Positions 44,484 through 54,941 of a stretch of DNA of 64,000 bases are shown here, in pieces. The translations under genes and the position numbers were made by a program. Origin of the DNA: Clostridia bacterium. GTDB taxonomy: Bacteria; Bacillota; Clostridia; Lachnospirales; Cellulosilyticaceae. The stretch is taken from positions 1-64,000 of the forward strand of contig JARBUI010000010.1 of NCBI GenBank assembly GCA_029239755.1, in the 5' to 3' direction. How positions within the stretch are numbered: position 1 is the stretch's first letter; each line of letters starts with the position of its first letter. A model generated the notes under the pieces. The model searched no databases. It was not told where the DNA came from and was given only the letters and a program-made list of their open reading frames with translations.

Positions 44484-44585
44484 TATAAGTTAGATCAAGG
44501 GAATGATTTTAATAAACTAAGTAAGGGGGCGATGTTATGGACATTGCCCACTTCTTATATACTACCTATTTTAGGAGGGGTAAAT

Positions 44586-46130
44586 TTGGCAAACGTATTG
44601 CTGGAAATGAAAAATATTACTAAAAGTTTTTCCGGTGTTAAGGCACTTGATAATGTAAACCTTGTAGTAGAAAAAGGAGAAATTCATGCACTAGTTGGTG
44701 AAAACGGTGCAGGTAAATCTACTCTAATGAATGTACTTAGCGGTATCTACCCATATGAAACCTATGAAGGAGAGATACTCTATCAGGGTGAATTATGTAA
44801 GTTTAATAAGATAAGAGACAGTGAAGAAAAAGGCATCGTTATTATTCATCAGGAGCTGGCATTAGTTCCGTACATGACAATTGGTGAAAACATTTTTCTT
44901 GGAAATGAGCAAGGAAAAAAATCAGCGATTGACTGGAGTGTAACCTACAAGAGAGCAGATGAACTACTTAAAACAGTTGGGCTTAAAGAATCATCACATA
45001 CCCTTATAAAGGATATTGGGGTTGGTAAGCAGCAGCTAGTAGAAATAGCAAAAGCATTTGCTAAAAATGTTAAGCTTCTTATTTTAGATGAACCTACAGC
45101 TTCACTTAATGAATCAGATTCACGTAAGTTACTGGATTTGCTATTGCAGTTTAAAAAGGAAGGATTAACTTCTATCATTATTTCACACAAGTTAAATGAA
45201 ATAGCTTATGTTGCAGATAAGATAACAGTTATTCGTGATGGTTCAACGATTGAGACTTTAGATAAGTCAAAAGATGTTATTAGTGAAGAACGTATTATTA
45301 AGGGCATGGTTGGGCGAGAGTTAACAGACCGCTTTGCTAAACGTGAGAAGCATGAGTTTGGAGAAATTAGTCTAGAAGTTAAAAACTGGACCGTATATCA
45401 TCCGCTTTATACTGAGCGTAAGGTTGTAGATAACGTTTCTTTGAATGTTCGTAAAGGAGAAGTTGTTGGTATTGCAGGACTTATGGGGGCAGGGCGAACA
45501 GAGCTTGCCATGAGTATTTTTGGCAAAAGCTATGGGACTAATATCTCAGGAAGTTTGATTATTAATGGTAAAGAAATACATTTAAATACTGTACAACAAG
45601 CTATTGAAAATAAAATCGCTTATATTACAGAGGATCGTAAAGGGAATGGATTAGTGCTAGATAATCCTATAAGCATTAATACCACCCTAGCTAAGTTAGA
45701 TAAGGTAAGTAAATATCAGATCATTGATAAAGATTTAGAAATTAATATAGCCAAAGAATATAAAGAAAAGCTTAGAACAAAATGTCATTCCGTTGAGCAA
45801 AATGTAGGGAACTTAAGTGGGGGAAATCAGCAAAAAGTACTTCTTAGCAAATGGATGTTTGCAGATCCTGATATTATGATACTTGATGAACCCACCAGGG
45901 GTATTGATGTTGGGGCTAAATATGAAATATATTGTATTATCAATGACCTTGTTGCTGAAGGTAAATCAGTTATCCTTATTTCATCAGAGTTGCCTGAGGT
46001 GCTAGGTATGTGTGATCGTATTTATATCATGAATGAAGGATCTATTGTAGGAGAAATTCTCCAAGAAGAAGCTACTCAAGAAATCATCATGTCTCATATT
46101 TTAAAATCAAGTCAGAATAAAGGAGAATAA
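44586..46130 (+). CDS. mmsA: Multiple-monosaccharide ABC transporter ATP-binding protein
   Basis: Cytoplasmic ATPase with two fused nucleotide-binding domains (about 1-245 and 255-510; 514 residues). The first Walker A is GENGAGKST (38-46); the second is degenerate (GLMGAGRTE), as usual in CUT2 ATPases. LSGGNQQK (410-417) is the second signature. I chose the TTG at 44586 because a strong ribosome site, AGGAGGGG, ends five bases before it and the family's start ([11 protein letters not shown]) follows at once. The frame remains open to an ATG at 44532, but those 18 residues do not look like the family. Five bases separate it from the permease gene. Confidence 0.93.
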   Translation: MANVLLEMKNITKSFSGVKALDNVNLVVEKGEIHALVGENGAGKSTLMNVLSGIYPYETYEGEILYQGELCKFNKIRDSEEKGIVIIHQELALVPYMTIGENIFLGNEQGKKSAIDWSVTYKRADELLKTVGLKESSHTLIKDIGVGKQQLVEIAKAFAKNVKLLILDEPTASLNESDSRKLLDLLLQFKKEGLTSIIISHKLNEIAYVADKITVIRDGSTIETLDKSKDVISEERIIKGMVGRELTDRFAKREKHEFGEISLEVKNWTVYHPLYTERKVVDNVSLNVRKGEVVGIAGLMGAGRTELAMSIFGKSYGTNISGSLIINGKEIHLNTVQQAIENKIAYITEDRKGNGLVLDNPISINTTLAKLDKVSKYQIIDKDLEINIAKEYKEKLRTKCHSVEQNVGNLSGGNQQKVLLSKWMFADPDIMILDEPTRGIDVGAKYEIYCIINDLVAEGKSVILISSELPEVLGMCDRIYIMNEGSIVGEILQEEATQEIIMSHILKSSQNKGE

Positions 46131-46135
46131 GTACT

Positions 46136-47287
46136 ATGACCAGAACGAAGGAAATCTTAAAAAAGAATTCAATGATTATTGCACTCGTAATTGTTACTAT
46201 ATTTTTTGCTATCCAAACAGGAGGAACCCTCCTTGCGCCACAAAACATTAATAACTTAATAGCTCAAAATGGTTACGTTGTTATTTTAGCGGTAGGGATG
46301 CTCATGTGTATTTTAACAGGTGGGAATATCGACCTTTCTGTTGGTTCGGTAGTAGCATTAGTAGGTGCTATAGCTGGAACACTTATTGTCAATATGAAAA
46401 TGAATATTACACTGGCTATTTTAATCTGTTTAGCTGTAGGTATACTGATAGGTGTTTGGCAAGGATTTTGGATTGCTTATGCACGCATTCCAGCATTCAT
46501 TGTTACACTTGCAGGTATGCTTTTATGGCGTGGAGTTGCACTTATTGTTTTAGATGGGCTTACTATTTCAGCGCTGCCTGAAAACTTCTTAGTACTTTTT
46601 AACAGCTATATTCCAGACGTTTTTGGCGGTGAACTTAATGTGCTCTGTATCGTTACGGGAATTGCTATATGCGCCATTTACATAGTTTCAAATATACTTA
46701 ATCGATTTGATAAGGCTAAAAAAGGTTATGAATTAGAATCTATGGCTGTTTTAATAGGGAAAACAGTTGTTATTTGTGTTGCTGTTTTAGCTACAGCTTA
46801 CTCATTGGCTCAGTATAAAGGTATTCCAGCCATTTTAATTTTACTTGCAGTTATTGTTTTAGCCTATGCTTATTATACTTCTAAAACTGTTCCAGGCCGT
46901 CATCTTTATGCACTGGGGGGGAATGAAAAAGCGGCTAGGCTTTCTGGTATTAACACAAATAAAGTGCTTTTTGCTACCTATGTTAATATGGCTTTCCTAA
47001 GCGCTGTAGCAGCGCTTGCATGTGTGGCACGTTTTAACTCTGCTGCACCTACAGCTGGAACAAACTATGAACTAGATGCTATTGGTGCTTGTTTTATTGG
47101 CGGGGCTTCTGCTTATGGCGGTACTGGAACAGTAGGCGGAGCAGTAGTTGGAGCCATTTTTATGGGAGTTCTCAATAATGGTATGTCTATTATGGGTATT
47201 GACTCAAACTATCAAAAAGCAGTAAAAGGACTTGTCCTGCTAGCTGCTGTTGCATTTGATGTACTATCTAAAAAAAGAAGTAAATAG
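46136..47287 (+). CDS. mmsB: Multiple-monosaccharide ABC transporter permease
   Basis: CUT2 permease of 383 residues with about ten membrane spans. Typical blocks are GMLMCILTGGNIDLSVGS in the first third, the ATPase-contact region GGNEKAARLSGIN near residue 260, and CFIGGASAYGGTGTVGGAVV towards the end. It forms the channel for the ChvE-like receptor and MmsA-like ATPase. The order chvE-mmsA-mmsB matches the Agrobacterium chvE-gguA-gguB operon. A chemoreceptor gene follows 26 bases later, probably on the same transcript. Confidence 0.93.
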   Translation: MTRTKEILKKNSMIIALVIVTIFFAIQTGGTLLAPQNINNLIAQNGYVVILAVGMLMCILTGGNIDLSVGSVVALVGAIAGTLIVNMKMNITLAILICLAVGILIGVWQGFWIAYARIPAFIVTLAGMLLWRGVALIVLDGLTISALPENFLVLFNSYIPDVFGGELNVLCIVTGIAICAIYIVSNILNRFDKAKKGYELESMAVLIGKTVVICVAVLATAYSLAQYKGIPAILILLAVIVLAYAYYTSKTVPGRHLYALGGNEKAARLSGINTNKVLFATYVNMAFLSAVAALACVARFNSAAPTAGTNYELDAIGACFIGGASAYGGTGTVGGAVVGAIFMGVLNNGMSIMGIDSNYQKAVKGLVLLAAVAFDVLSKKRSK

Positions 47288-47313
47288 TCAGTGATAAATA
47301 AGGGGATGAGGAT

Positions 47314-49332
47314 ATGCTGTTAGGTTTTAAGGAACGTAAGAAAACTTTATCATCAGATACCAAATTTGTGCCTATTAAAAGGAGCTTAATCACAATTTGT
47401 ATTCTATTTGCTATTATCCCGCTCCTTATTGTTAATTACTTGTCCTATTCTATTTCAAAAAACGCACTTAAGACCACAAGCAAACAGTTAACAGTACAAA
47501 TGGTTAACCAGGTAGGAATTAATGCAAATAGCTTTATAAAGGAGATTGAAAACAATATCACGGAATTTATTGTATCTGACCTTGTACAAAGCAATACCTT
47601 AGCACATTATTTCTCGCTTGATCCTGCAGACAAACGTGATGCAGAGCAGCGTATCACTAAGGCAATGACTTCTTTGGAAAGCTTAAATGATAAGATTACA
47701 GGTGTAGATATCATCTTTGGAGAAGGAGATGTTCTTTCAAACAGAGCAAGTTTAAATAAGCAAGATATTCTTAAACTGAAGGACTTAAGTGAGGGCGGAA
47801 AGCTTGTGTGGAAAAGAGGCTTAGGTGATTCATCTCGTTCACTCTATGTGGTAAGAGATGTTATTGCATCCTCTAATAAAGGAACGTGTACTGTTTGTGT
47901 AGAAATAAATCCAGAAAGTATTTCTTCTGTTTTTGATAGCGTTGAACTGCTTGAAGGCTCTGCACTTACCCTTACTGATAGCAGTAAAAATATTATTCAC
48001 AGCAATCAATCTGAGAATTCTGCTTCAAATGAAGCACTTAGGCCTTTCTTGGATGATCAAAAAGATACTGATACACTCTTTAGTGAAGGAACCTTAACAA
48101 CCTATGTTACGCTCGTAAATGGATGGAAATTAGCGGCGCAAATTCCTGAACGCTCTCTTACTAAACAACTTGCTGGAGTTACTATCTATATTTTTATTCT
48201 TATTATAGTTACTTCATTTATAGCTGTTATAGTAGGACTGACTGTTGCAAAGAAGTTTTCAGTTCCGATTGTTACACTCATGAAATGTATGAAAAAGGCA
48301 GAAGAAGGGGATTTGACCATTCAAGTTGAGCCAATGGGCAATAATGAAATTACTAAGCTGTGTGTAAGTTTTAATTATATGATTACGAATATACGTGGCC
48401 TAATTAAAGAGACAAAAAAAGTTATTGATAACAGTTTAGAGGACAGTAAAGTTTTAGCGGAGTCCACACAATACTCAGTAGAAACTTTTGATCAATTAGC
48501 TCATTCAGTAAATAATATTGCTGCCGGTACAGTAGCGCAGGCTGCTAATGCTCAAAAAGGAGCACTCGCTATGGAGAATTTATCTAATGGGATTTCCAGG
48601 GTGATAGAAAAAAGCAGCACTATTTATGAAAACAATCAGGGGGTAAAGGCACTCATCCAAGAAGCTACGGATTGTATTGAACGTTTAAAGGCAACCATGG
48701 TTTCTTCTGTAAAAATGTTTACACATATTGAAAGCAGCATTTTGGAGCTTGGCAGGTTAAATAAGGGTATTGAAGAGATGATTCTGCTCGTAAACAGTAT
48801 TAGTAATCAAACTAATCTTTTAGCACTTAATGCAAGTATTGAAGCAGCTCGTGCTGGAGAAGCGGGTAAAGGGTTTGCTGTAGTAGCTAACGAAGTAAGA
48901 AATTTAGCAGAGCAGTCCAGAGTTTCGACAGCTAAGGTGCAGCAGACGCTTAATAAAATCCAAGATAAAAATCTGAGTACAAATCAGCTTATCAAGGACT
49001 CAGGTACTATTTTCAGCAGCCAGGAAGAAGCTGTTGCGAGAGCTTCTGATATCTTCTCCAGTATCATACAAACACTCAGAATGATGGATGCTGAAGTAGG
49101 AGAAATTAATGATCAGATCCAAGACATTAGGGTGTTAAAGGATGAAACACTTATAGAAATAACTCATATTACTTCTATTACGGAGGAATCTGCGGTTGCT
49201 ACTGAGGAAGTGAACGCTTTGAGTGATGAACAGACAAATGTCATCAAGAACTTGTCCAGCCTTTCTCAAAGATTGACCGCTACCATGGAAAACCTTAATT
49301 TTTCTATTCGATCTTTTAAATTAAATACTTGA
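47314..49332 (+). CDS. Methyl-accepting chemotaxis protein
   Basis: Chemoreceptor of 672 residues with TM1 (about 28-48), an extracellular Cache-like sensor (about 49-285), TM2 (about 288-312), HAMP and a signalling domain whose tip is [20 protein letters not shown] (from residue 498). It is the last gene of the chvE operon, with a ribosome site of AGGGGATGAGG. ChvE-type proteins can act as chemotaxis ligands through such receptors, so taxis towards the transported sugars is a reasonable inference. A long terminator closes the operon. Confidence 0.93.
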   Translation: MLLGFKERKKTLSSDTKFVPIKRSLITICILFAIIPLLIVNYLSYSISKNALKTTSKQLTVQMVNQVGINANSFIKEIENNITEFIVSDLVQSNTLAHYFSLDPADKRDAEQRITKAMTSLESLNDKITGVDIIFGEGDVLSNRASLNKQDILKLKDLSEGGKLVWKRGLGDSSRSLYVVRDVIASSNKGTCTVCVEINPESISSVFDSVELLEGSALTLTDSSKNIIHSNQSENSASNEALRPFLDDQKDTDTLFSEGTLTTYVTLVNGWKLAAQIPERSLTKQLAGVTIYIFILIIVTSFIAVIVGLTVAKKFSVPIVTLMKCMKKAEEGDLTIQVEPMGNNEITKLCVSFNYMITNIRGLIKETKKVIDNSLEDSKVLAESTQYSVETFDQLAHSVNNIAAGTVAQAANAQKGALAMENLSNGISRVIEKSSTIYENNQGVKALIQEATDCIERLKATMVSSVKMFTHIESSILELGRLNKGIEEMILLVNSISNQTNLLALNASIEAARAGEAGKGFAVVANEVRNLAEQSRVSTAKVQQTLNKIQDKNLSTNQLIKDSGTIFSSQEEAVARASDIFSSIIQTLRMMDAEVGEINDQIQDIRVLKDETLIEITHITSITEESAVATEEVNALSDEQTNVIKNLSSLSQRLTATMENLNFSIRSFKLNT

Positions 49333-49333
49333 A

Positions 49334-49389
49334 ATAAAATTCTGCCCCACTATTAAAAAGGACATTTAAATAGTGGGGCAGAATTTTAT
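49334..49389 (+). terminator. Very strong terminator of the chvE operon
   Basis: A perfect 21-bp stem (49334-49354 with 49369-49389; core AATTCTGCCCCACTATT) and a 14-base loop. The AT ends allow termination in both directions. Confidence 0.9.
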
Positions 49390-49442
49390 TACGAAACTTA
49401 TAAGTAGAAAATATTTTGTCTAATTTTTTTATAATTTCTAAA

Positions 49443-49471
49443 TTGTTACCTCAAGAGAAGCATGTTAAAAT
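49443..49471 (+). promoter_or_regulatory. Possible sigma-A promoter for the GH1 gene
   Basis: TTGTTA and TAAAAT are separated by 17 bases, about 50 bases before the start codon. Confidence 0.4.
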
Positions 49472-49519
49472 CAATCTATAGAAATAAAATATTAGAGGAA
49501 AAAGGATGGATTGACAAAT

Positions 49520-50878
49520 ATGAGTTTTCCAAAGGATTTTATATGGGGGGCAGCAACTGCTTCTTACCAAATTGAAGGGGCCGCCTATGAGGATGGTAAA
49601 GGCTTATCAATATGGGATGTTTTCTGTAAGGAAAAAGGCAGGGTTTTTGAAGGACATTCAGGAGATATAGCCTGTGATCACTATCATAGGATGAAAGAAG
49701 ATGTCAAAATGATGGCAGATATGGGCCTTAAAGCCTATAGGTTTTCGATTTCTTGGCCTAGAGTTCTACCAAATGGTATAGGGGAGGTCAATGAAAAAGG
49801 GCTTCAGTTTTATTCGGATTTAGTAGATGAGCTTATAAAGAATGGCATTACCCCTTATGCAACTTTATACCATTGGGATTATCCTTATGAACTCCAAAAA
49901 AGAGGTGGGTGGCTTAATCCAGACAGTCCGAGGTGGTTTGAAGCATATACTAAGGTTGTAGCAGGAAGGTTGGGAGACAGACTTAAATATTACTTTACAT
50001 TAAATGAACCTCAATGCTTTATTGGTATTTCAGTTGTAGATACTGCACATGCTCCGGGGATTGCCTATCCTGTAAAGGATACCCTGCAAATGGCTCATAA
50101 TGTTTTGTTAGGCCATGGAAGAGCAGTAAAGGCATTAAGAGAGGCAGTAAAGGACTGCAAAATTGGCTATGCACCAACTGGAAATAGCTTTTATCCAGCT
50201 ACTGACAAGGAAGCAGATATAGAAGCCGCACGTTATGCAACATTTGATACAAGACCAGATAATTGGCACTTTAGTATAGGCTGGTGGAGTGACCCTGTAA
50301 TGCTCGGGGCTTACCCTAAAGAAGCAGCAGAGCAGTTTGGAGAACTTATGCCTGAGGTAGGGGCAGATGATATGGCACTTATCAGCCAGCCACTTGATTA
50401 TTATGGACAAAATATTTATCAATCAGCACCAGTTAGAGCTGATGGCAAGGGTGGTTTTGAAAGAGTAAAGGGAATGATTGGACATCCCAAAACAGCAATA
50501 GGCTGGCCGGTAACGCCAAAGAGTCTCTATTGGCTGCCAAAGTTTTTATATGAGCGCTATCAAACACCTATTATGATTACAGAGAATGGTATGTCATGTC
50601 ATGATACTGTGTCTTTGGATGGCAAAGTTCATGATCCGAATAGAATTGATTTTTTAAACCGCTATTTATTGGAGCTTAAGAAATCTATTGAAGACGGAAT
50701 AGATGTAAAAGGGTATTTGCAGTGGAGTTTAATGGATAACTTTGAATGGGCAAATGGCTATAATGATCGGTTTGGGCTTGTGTATGTAGACTATGAAACG
50801 CAAGAGAGAATTTTAAAAGATAGTGCGCTGTGGTATAAAGATGTCATAAAAACAAATGGGAAAATTTTAGAGATATGA
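49520..50878 (+). CDS. Glycoside hydrolase family 1 beta-glucosidase
   Basis: Cytoplasmic retaining beta-glucosidase (or a related beta-glycosidase) of 452 residues that splits imported disaccharides. The N-terminal signature is FIWGAATASYQIEGA. The acid/base is E163 in TLNEPQ, and the nucleophile is E355 in ITENGMS. SLMDNFEWANGYNDRFGLVYVD is the conserved C-terminal block. There are no obvious phosphate-binding residues that would mark a 6-phospho-beta-glucosidase, so it probably acts on unphosphorylated sugar. I chose the ATG at 49520; a TTG at 49511, closer to AAAGGATGGA, is possible. It has its own likely promoter and terminator. Confidence 0.93.
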   Translation: MSFPKDFIWGAATASYQIEGAAYEDGKGLSIWDVFCKEKGRVFEGHSGDIACDHYHRMKEDVKMMADMGLKAYRFSISWPRVLPNGIGEVNEKGLQFYSDLVDELIKNGITPYATLYHWDYPYELQKRGGWLNPDSPRWFEAYTKVVAGRLGDRLKYYFTLNEPQCFIGISVVDTAHAPGIAYPVKDTLQMAHNVLLGHGRAVKALREAVKDCKIGYAPTGNSFYPATDKEADIEAARYATFDTRPDNWHFSIGWWSDPVMLGAYPKEAAEQFGELMPEVGADDMALISQPLDYYGQNIYQSAPVRADGKGGFERVKGMIGHPKTAIGWPVTPKSLYWLPKFLYERYQTPIMITENGMSCHDTVSLDGKVHDPNRIDFLNRYLLELKKSIEDGIDVKGYLQWSLMDNFEWANGYNDRFGLVYVDYETQERILKDSALWYKDVIKTNGKILEI

Positions 50879-50904
50879 AATAACTTTCATATCTCTATTT
50901 TTTT
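50869..50904 (+). terminator. Terminator overlapping the GH1 stop codon
   Basis: AGAGATATGAAA and TTTCATATCTCT form a perfect 12-bp stem with a TAAC loop, then ATTTTTTT. The stem includes the stop codon of the GH1 gene. Confidence 0.88.
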
Positions 50905-51099
50905 GTGTGATATCTAGAATAAAAAGTTGGACGTCTTAATAATATGTATATCATATGCTTCAAAAATATAGTTTTAAGATTGTTTTTGTTCATTCTGCAT
51001 ACACAAAATCTAAACCCAATAACAGTGGAAATGGCCCTGTAACCGACTTATACTGAGATTACAGAGGATCATTTGCTGTATCACGAAAGAGGTGATTTC

Positions 51100-53163
51100 A
51101 TGCAAGTAATTGAAAAGCGCGCATTCAATTTACTGCAGTATATTCTGTCAAGCCGGTCTTATTCTTTGGAAAAGGCAAAGAGCAAACTGGCCTGCACCGA
51201 ACGTCAGATAAGCTATGACCTCCAAAAAATCAATGACATGCTAAAAGCTAAGGATATTTCACCCATTAAACTTTCTCACAGCCGCTTTTTGATATCTGAT
51301 GAAACAAAAGAAGCGGTCAGAATACTGAATATACCGACAGAAAATTTTATCATAAGCGGAGAAAATAAGATATGGCTCTGCTGCCTCATGATTTTTACTA
51401 GAAAGGAACCTCTAGGACTAAATCACTTTATTGTAGACTTCAAGTGCAGTAAAAGTACGATTTTGGCAGATTTAAAGAAACTTGGCAAAATCGCAGCTAA
51501 TTACCGTGTTGCTCTAAGTTATACCCGAAAGCAGGGCTATTATTTTATAGGCAGTGCAAAAAATATCAGAACATTGATTCTTTATGCAATCTCCAGTATG
51601 AAAGACAATTATCTCTGCAAAGAACAGATCGCCTTGGCACTCCAGGATAAATCGTATTTGGAGAAGCATAAAAAAACTGAGTGCATCATTGGGGAAGTTA
51701 TTAAGCGGTTTAATCTGCCTGTCATCAGTGAATATTTGACCCAGGCCATTTATTTTATCAGTATATTACCTTACCATTGTCAGGCCCTTTCCTATCAGGC
51801 GGTATCTTTTAGTGAACATTTATGGATGCACCTGCCTCTTTACTCAGCGGCAACCGGGCTTCATAAGGCTCTTGACCCAGTTATTCCTGAAACAGAAGTA
51901 GAATATCTGTTTATCCTTCTTCTAAGTATGACCTTAGGTAATGAAATATATTTTCAGATATACAGTAAAGAAAGTCTGTTTCTGAAAGAATTATCCTATG
52001 AACTTGCTAATAGGTTTGAAGCTGTAACTGGGAATTGTTTTAAAGATAAAGAAAAAGTGGCAAAAAATATGCTTATGCATCTTCAGCCAGCCTATTTCCG
52101 TTTAAAATATGGCATTCCTGTTGTCAACCCTATCTTAGATCAAATTAAAAAGGACTACGGTGATATGTTTTCAATCTGCAGATTAGTACTAGAGCCATTA
52201 TCTGATTATGTAGATTCTTTTATTCCAGATGATGAGATCGGGTACATAGCCATTCATTTCCTTGCTATGCTGGAAACTTATGAACCAGATAGAATGCGAA
52301 AACGGGCCATCATTGTCTGTCAAAACGGACTGGCAAGTTCAGTCATGATGAAAAATCAGCTCACCAAAATGTTTCCAGAAATATTATTTCTTGACCCATG
52401 TAATCTAGAAGAATTCGACTACATTTCATCTGAAAGTTACGACATCATATTTTCGGCCACGAAAGATATGTTAGATAGACCCAATAAACATGTATTTTTT
52501 ATATCACCTATTTTGACGGCGGATGAAAAGTTTACCTTAGCTGAGGAAGTCTACTCTTCTGTATTCGGTGTAAAGAGAGAGAGTATAACGGTAAATACCC
52601 TATTAAACATTATTACTGACTACGCCCAAATTTTTGACCTAGGTGGACTGACCGATGCTTTACAAAAACATTTGATCCCCAAATATAAATTAGAGAGAAG
52701 GGGTGGATTGCCTGTGCTTAAAGACTTGCTCACGGAAGCTACCATCCGGTTTGCTGACCATGTCTCTGACTGGGAAGAAGCCATTTGGCTGGGAGCTAGG
52801 CCTCTTTTAGAAAACGGAGCTATTGAGAAATCCTATGTGGAGGCAATGATTTCTAATGTAAAAACCCATGGTCCTTATATTGTGATCTGTCCTCTGATAG
52901 CCATTCCACATGCCGAGAACAAGGTGGGAGTGCTGAAAATGGGCATGAGTTTTCTAAAATTAAGGGAACCTGTAAATGTACTGAATAATCCTGATAAAGA
53001 GGTTAAACTTCTGATTACCTTAGCCGCAGTGGATAGTAAAACCCATTTAAAAGCACTAGCTCAGCTGTCTAATCTACTTAGCGATACTCAATCAAGGGAA
53101 GAGCTGATTGCATGTAGTACTACAGAAGAAGTACTTAAAATGTTGGAAACCGTACCAGAATAA
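51100..53163 (+). CDS. PTS-controlled transcription regulator (BglG/MtlR type: HTH, two PRDs, EIIB, EIIA)
   Basis: Activator of 687 residues whose activity is set by PTS phosphorylation. Domains: N-terminal winged helix (about 1-60), a middle DNA-binding-related segment, two PRDs (about 165-275 and 285-395), a GatB-like EIIB domain with C407 (IIVCQNGLASS) and a C-terminal EIIA domain of the mannitol/fructose type with H604 (IAIPHAENKVG). The EIIA part may also supply the otherwise missing EIIA of the downstream PTS. The ATG at 51100 follows AGAGGTGAT; the open frame to 51073 lacks a site. Codons in this gene look richer in G and C than in the flanking operons. Confidence 0.92.
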   Translation: MQVIEKRAFNLLQYILSSRSYSLEKAKSKLACTERQISYDLQKINDMLKAKDISPIKLSHSRFLISDETKEAVRILNIPTENFIISGENKIWLCCLMIFTRKEPLGLNHFIVDFKCSKSTILADLKKLGKIAANYRVALSYTRKQGYYFIGSAKNIRTLILYAISSMKDNYLCKEQIALALQDKSYLEKHKKTECIIGEVIKRFNLPVISEYLTQAIYFISILPYHCQALSYQAVSFSEHLWMHLPLYSAATGLHKALDPVIPETEVEYLFILLLSMTLGNEIYFQIYSKESLFLKELSYELANRFEAVTGNCFKDKEKVAKNMLMHLQPAYFRLKYGIPVVNPILDQIKKDYGDMFSICRLVLEPLSDYVDSFIPDDEIGYIAIHFLAMLETYEPDRMRKRAIIVCQNGLASSVMMKNQLTKMFPEILFLDPCNLEEFDYISSESYDIIFSATKDMLDRPNKHVFFISPILTADEKFTLAEEVYSSVFGVKRESITVNTLLNIITDYAQIFDLGGLTDALQKHLIPKYKLERRGGLPVLKDLLTEATIRFADHVSDWEEAIWLGARPLLENGAIEKSYVEAMISNVKTHGPYIVICPLIAIPHAENKVGVLKMGMSFLKLREPVNVLNNPDKEVKLLITLAAVDSKTHLKALAQLSNLLSDTQSREELIACSTTEEVLKMLETVPE

Positions 53164-53182
53164 AGAAAGGGAGGTGTTTTAC

Positions 53183-53464
53183 ATGAAGATTTTAGCAGTA
53201 TGTGGAACTGGCCTTGGCAGCAGCTTCATGGTGGAAATGAACATTCAAACCATTTTAAAGGAACTAGGAGCCAAGGACGTGGAGGTAGAACATAGTGATT
53301 TAGGGGCAGCTACTCCTGGAGCCGCAGATATATTCATAGCTGGAAGGGATATTGCCATGGCTATGAAACATTTAGATAACGTGGTAGAACTTAATAATCT
53401 CTTAGACAAAAAAGAACTAAAAGAAAAAATCTCCACTGTTCTCAAGGCACGAAATATTATCTAA
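53183..53464 (+). CDS. Ascorbate-type PTS EIIB subunit (UlaB/SgaB-like)
   Basis: Small cytoplasmic phosphotransfer protein of 93 residues. The phospho-cysteine is C7 in the P-loop LAVCGTGLGSS, the usual EIIB-lactose/ascorbate pattern. I chose the ATG at 53183, which follows GGGAGGTG; the frame runs open upstream into the regulator gene but without a site. It sits between the EIIA-bearing regulator and the EIIC gene, and receives phosphate from EIIA to pass to the sugar. Confidence 0.92.
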   Translation: MKILAVCGTGLGSSFMVEMNIQTILKELGAKDVEVEHSDLGAATPGAADIFIAGRDIAMAMKHLDNVVELNNLLDKKELKEKISTVLKARNII

Positions 53465-53513
53465 GAATAAAAATAGAAGATGTAATGTGATTCATTTAGG
53501 GGGGAGTAAAGAT

Positions 53514-54866
53514 ATGATAGTTTTAAACTTTATTCAAGAAATTCTTTCTACACCGGCTGTTTTAGTAGCTGTTATGGCTCTTATAGGCCTTATGCTTCAG
53601 AAGAAACCTACATCAGATGTGGTAAGGGGAACCGTTAAATCTTTTTTGGGGTTTATTGTACTGTCAGCTGGGGCTGATGTCATTGTAACTTCTTTAATAC
53701 CTTTTGGGGATATGTTTCAAACAGCTTTTCATACGCAAGGAGTAGTTCCAAATAATGAAGCTATTATTGCAGTTGCATTAAGAGACTATGGACAGATTAC
53801 TGCCCTTATTATGTTCTTTGGTATGATAGCTAATATTTTAATTGCACGTATTACGCGGTTTAAGTATGTCTTTTTGACAGGGCACCATACTCTTTATATG
53901 GCATGTATGATAGGGGTTATTCTTCTGACCATAGGTATGAATCCTACAATGACGGTTGTGGTGGGTTCTGTTGCCCTTGGTATTGTGATGGTTCTTTTTC
54001 CAGCGATGGCACAGCCTACAATGAGGATCCTGACTAAAACCGATGATGTGGCATTTGGTCACTTCAGTACAATAGGTTATTGGGCATCTGCTATGATTGG
54101 GAAATTAGTGGGCAAAAACTCTAAATCTACAGAAGAGCTTAACTTTCCTAAATCCTTAGCTTTTCTGCGTGACAGCTCAGTATCTATTTCTCTTACTATG
54201 GTCATTTTCTACATAGTTCTAGCACTGTTTTGCGGACCGGTTTATGTACAGAGTAATTTAAGTGGTGGAGCGAACTTTATTGTATTTGCTATTACAAAAG
54301 GTATTCAGTTTGCAGCAGGTGTATATATTATTCTTCAGGGTGTTCGTCTGATTCTTGCAGAAATTGTTCCTGCATTTAAAGGAATTTCTGAAAAATTAAT
54401 TCCTAATGCGCGTCCGGCTCTTGACTGCCCAGTAGTATATCCTTTTGCACCTAATGCTGTACTTATTGGATTTTTCTCCAGTTTTATCGGAGGTATCGTA
54501 GGTATGCTTCTGCTGGTTATAACCAAAGGAATCATTATCCTGCCTGGTGTTGTACCTCACTTTTTCTGCGGAGCCACTGCGGGGGTATTTGGTAATGCAA
54601 CTGGCGGGGTAAAAGGATCAGTTTTAGGCTCTTTTGTTAACGGTCTGCTTCTTACTTTCGCTCCTCTTCTCATTATGCCGCTTCTTGGTGATTTAGGTTA
54701 TGCAGGGACGACTTTCTCAGATCTAGACTTTATCGCTACCGGATTTGCCCTAGGAAAAGCAGGACAGTTCGGAACGGTAGTTGCAACAGCTTTGGTATTT
54801 GGAGTGCTTGCGATTATGATTATAGCTACTTATGTAAAGCCTAAAAAGAATAAAGAGATGCAATAA
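53514..54866 (+). CDS. Ascorbate-type PTS EIIC permease (UlaA/SgaT-like)
   Basis: Membrane translocator of 450 residues with about 10-11 spans, of the UlaA (L-ascorbate) family: it opens with IQEILSTPAVLVAVMALIGL, then LQKKPTSDVVRGTVKSFLGF, and has YWASAMIGKLVG and CPVVYPFAPNAVLIGF later. I chose the ATG at 53514 after GGGGGGAG; a GTG at 53487 is upstream. Because no ascorbate-6-phosphate lactonase, decarboxylase or epimerase genes are nearby, and transketolase genes follow instead, the sugar is probably not ascorbate. Confidence 0.92.
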   Translation: MIVLNFIQEILSTPAVLVAVMALIGLMLQKKPTSDVVRGTVKSFLGFIVLSAGADVIVTSLIPFGDMFQTAFHTQGVVPNNEAIIAVALRDYGQITALIMFFGMIANILIARITRFKYVFLTGHHTLYMACMIGVILLTIGMNPTMTVVVGSVALGIVMVLFPAMAQPTMRILTKTDDVAFGHFSTIGYWASAMIGKLVGKNSKSTEELNFPKSLAFLRDSSVSISLTMVIFYIVLALFCGPVYVQSNLSGGANFIVFAITKGIQFAAGVYIILQGVRLILAEIVPAFKGISEKLIPNARPALDCPVVYPFAPNAVLIGFFSSFIGGIVGMLLLVITKGIIILPGVVPHFFCGATAGVFGNATGGVKGSVLGSFVNGLLLTFAPLLIMPLLGDLGYAGTTFSDLDFIATGFALGKAGQFGTVVATALVFGVLAIMIIATYVKPKKNKEMQ

Positions 54867-54877
54867 AGAGATGATAT

Positions 54878-54914
54878 TCGGGGCAATGGATAAAGGGTTT
54901 ATCCGTTGCCCCGA
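54878..54914 (+). terminator. Hairpin between EIIC and transketolase genes
   Basis: TCGGGGCAATGGATAAA pairs with TTTATCCGTTGCCCCGA (one G-T pair) around a GGG loop. There is no T run, so it is more likely to protect or attenuate the mRNA than to end transcription. Confidence 0.55.
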
Positions 54915-54941
54915 TAGCTATGGAAGGGAGTCGTAAATAGT

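Noticed and set aside
44532-44585. Upstream ATG start for the MmsA-like ATPase
   Set aside because: The 18 extra residues do not fit the family, while a strong ribosome site precedes the TTG at 44586.
51000-51060. TGGCCC sequence upstream of the PRD regulator, considered as a sigma-54 site
   Set aside because: No TTGC box at the required spacing.
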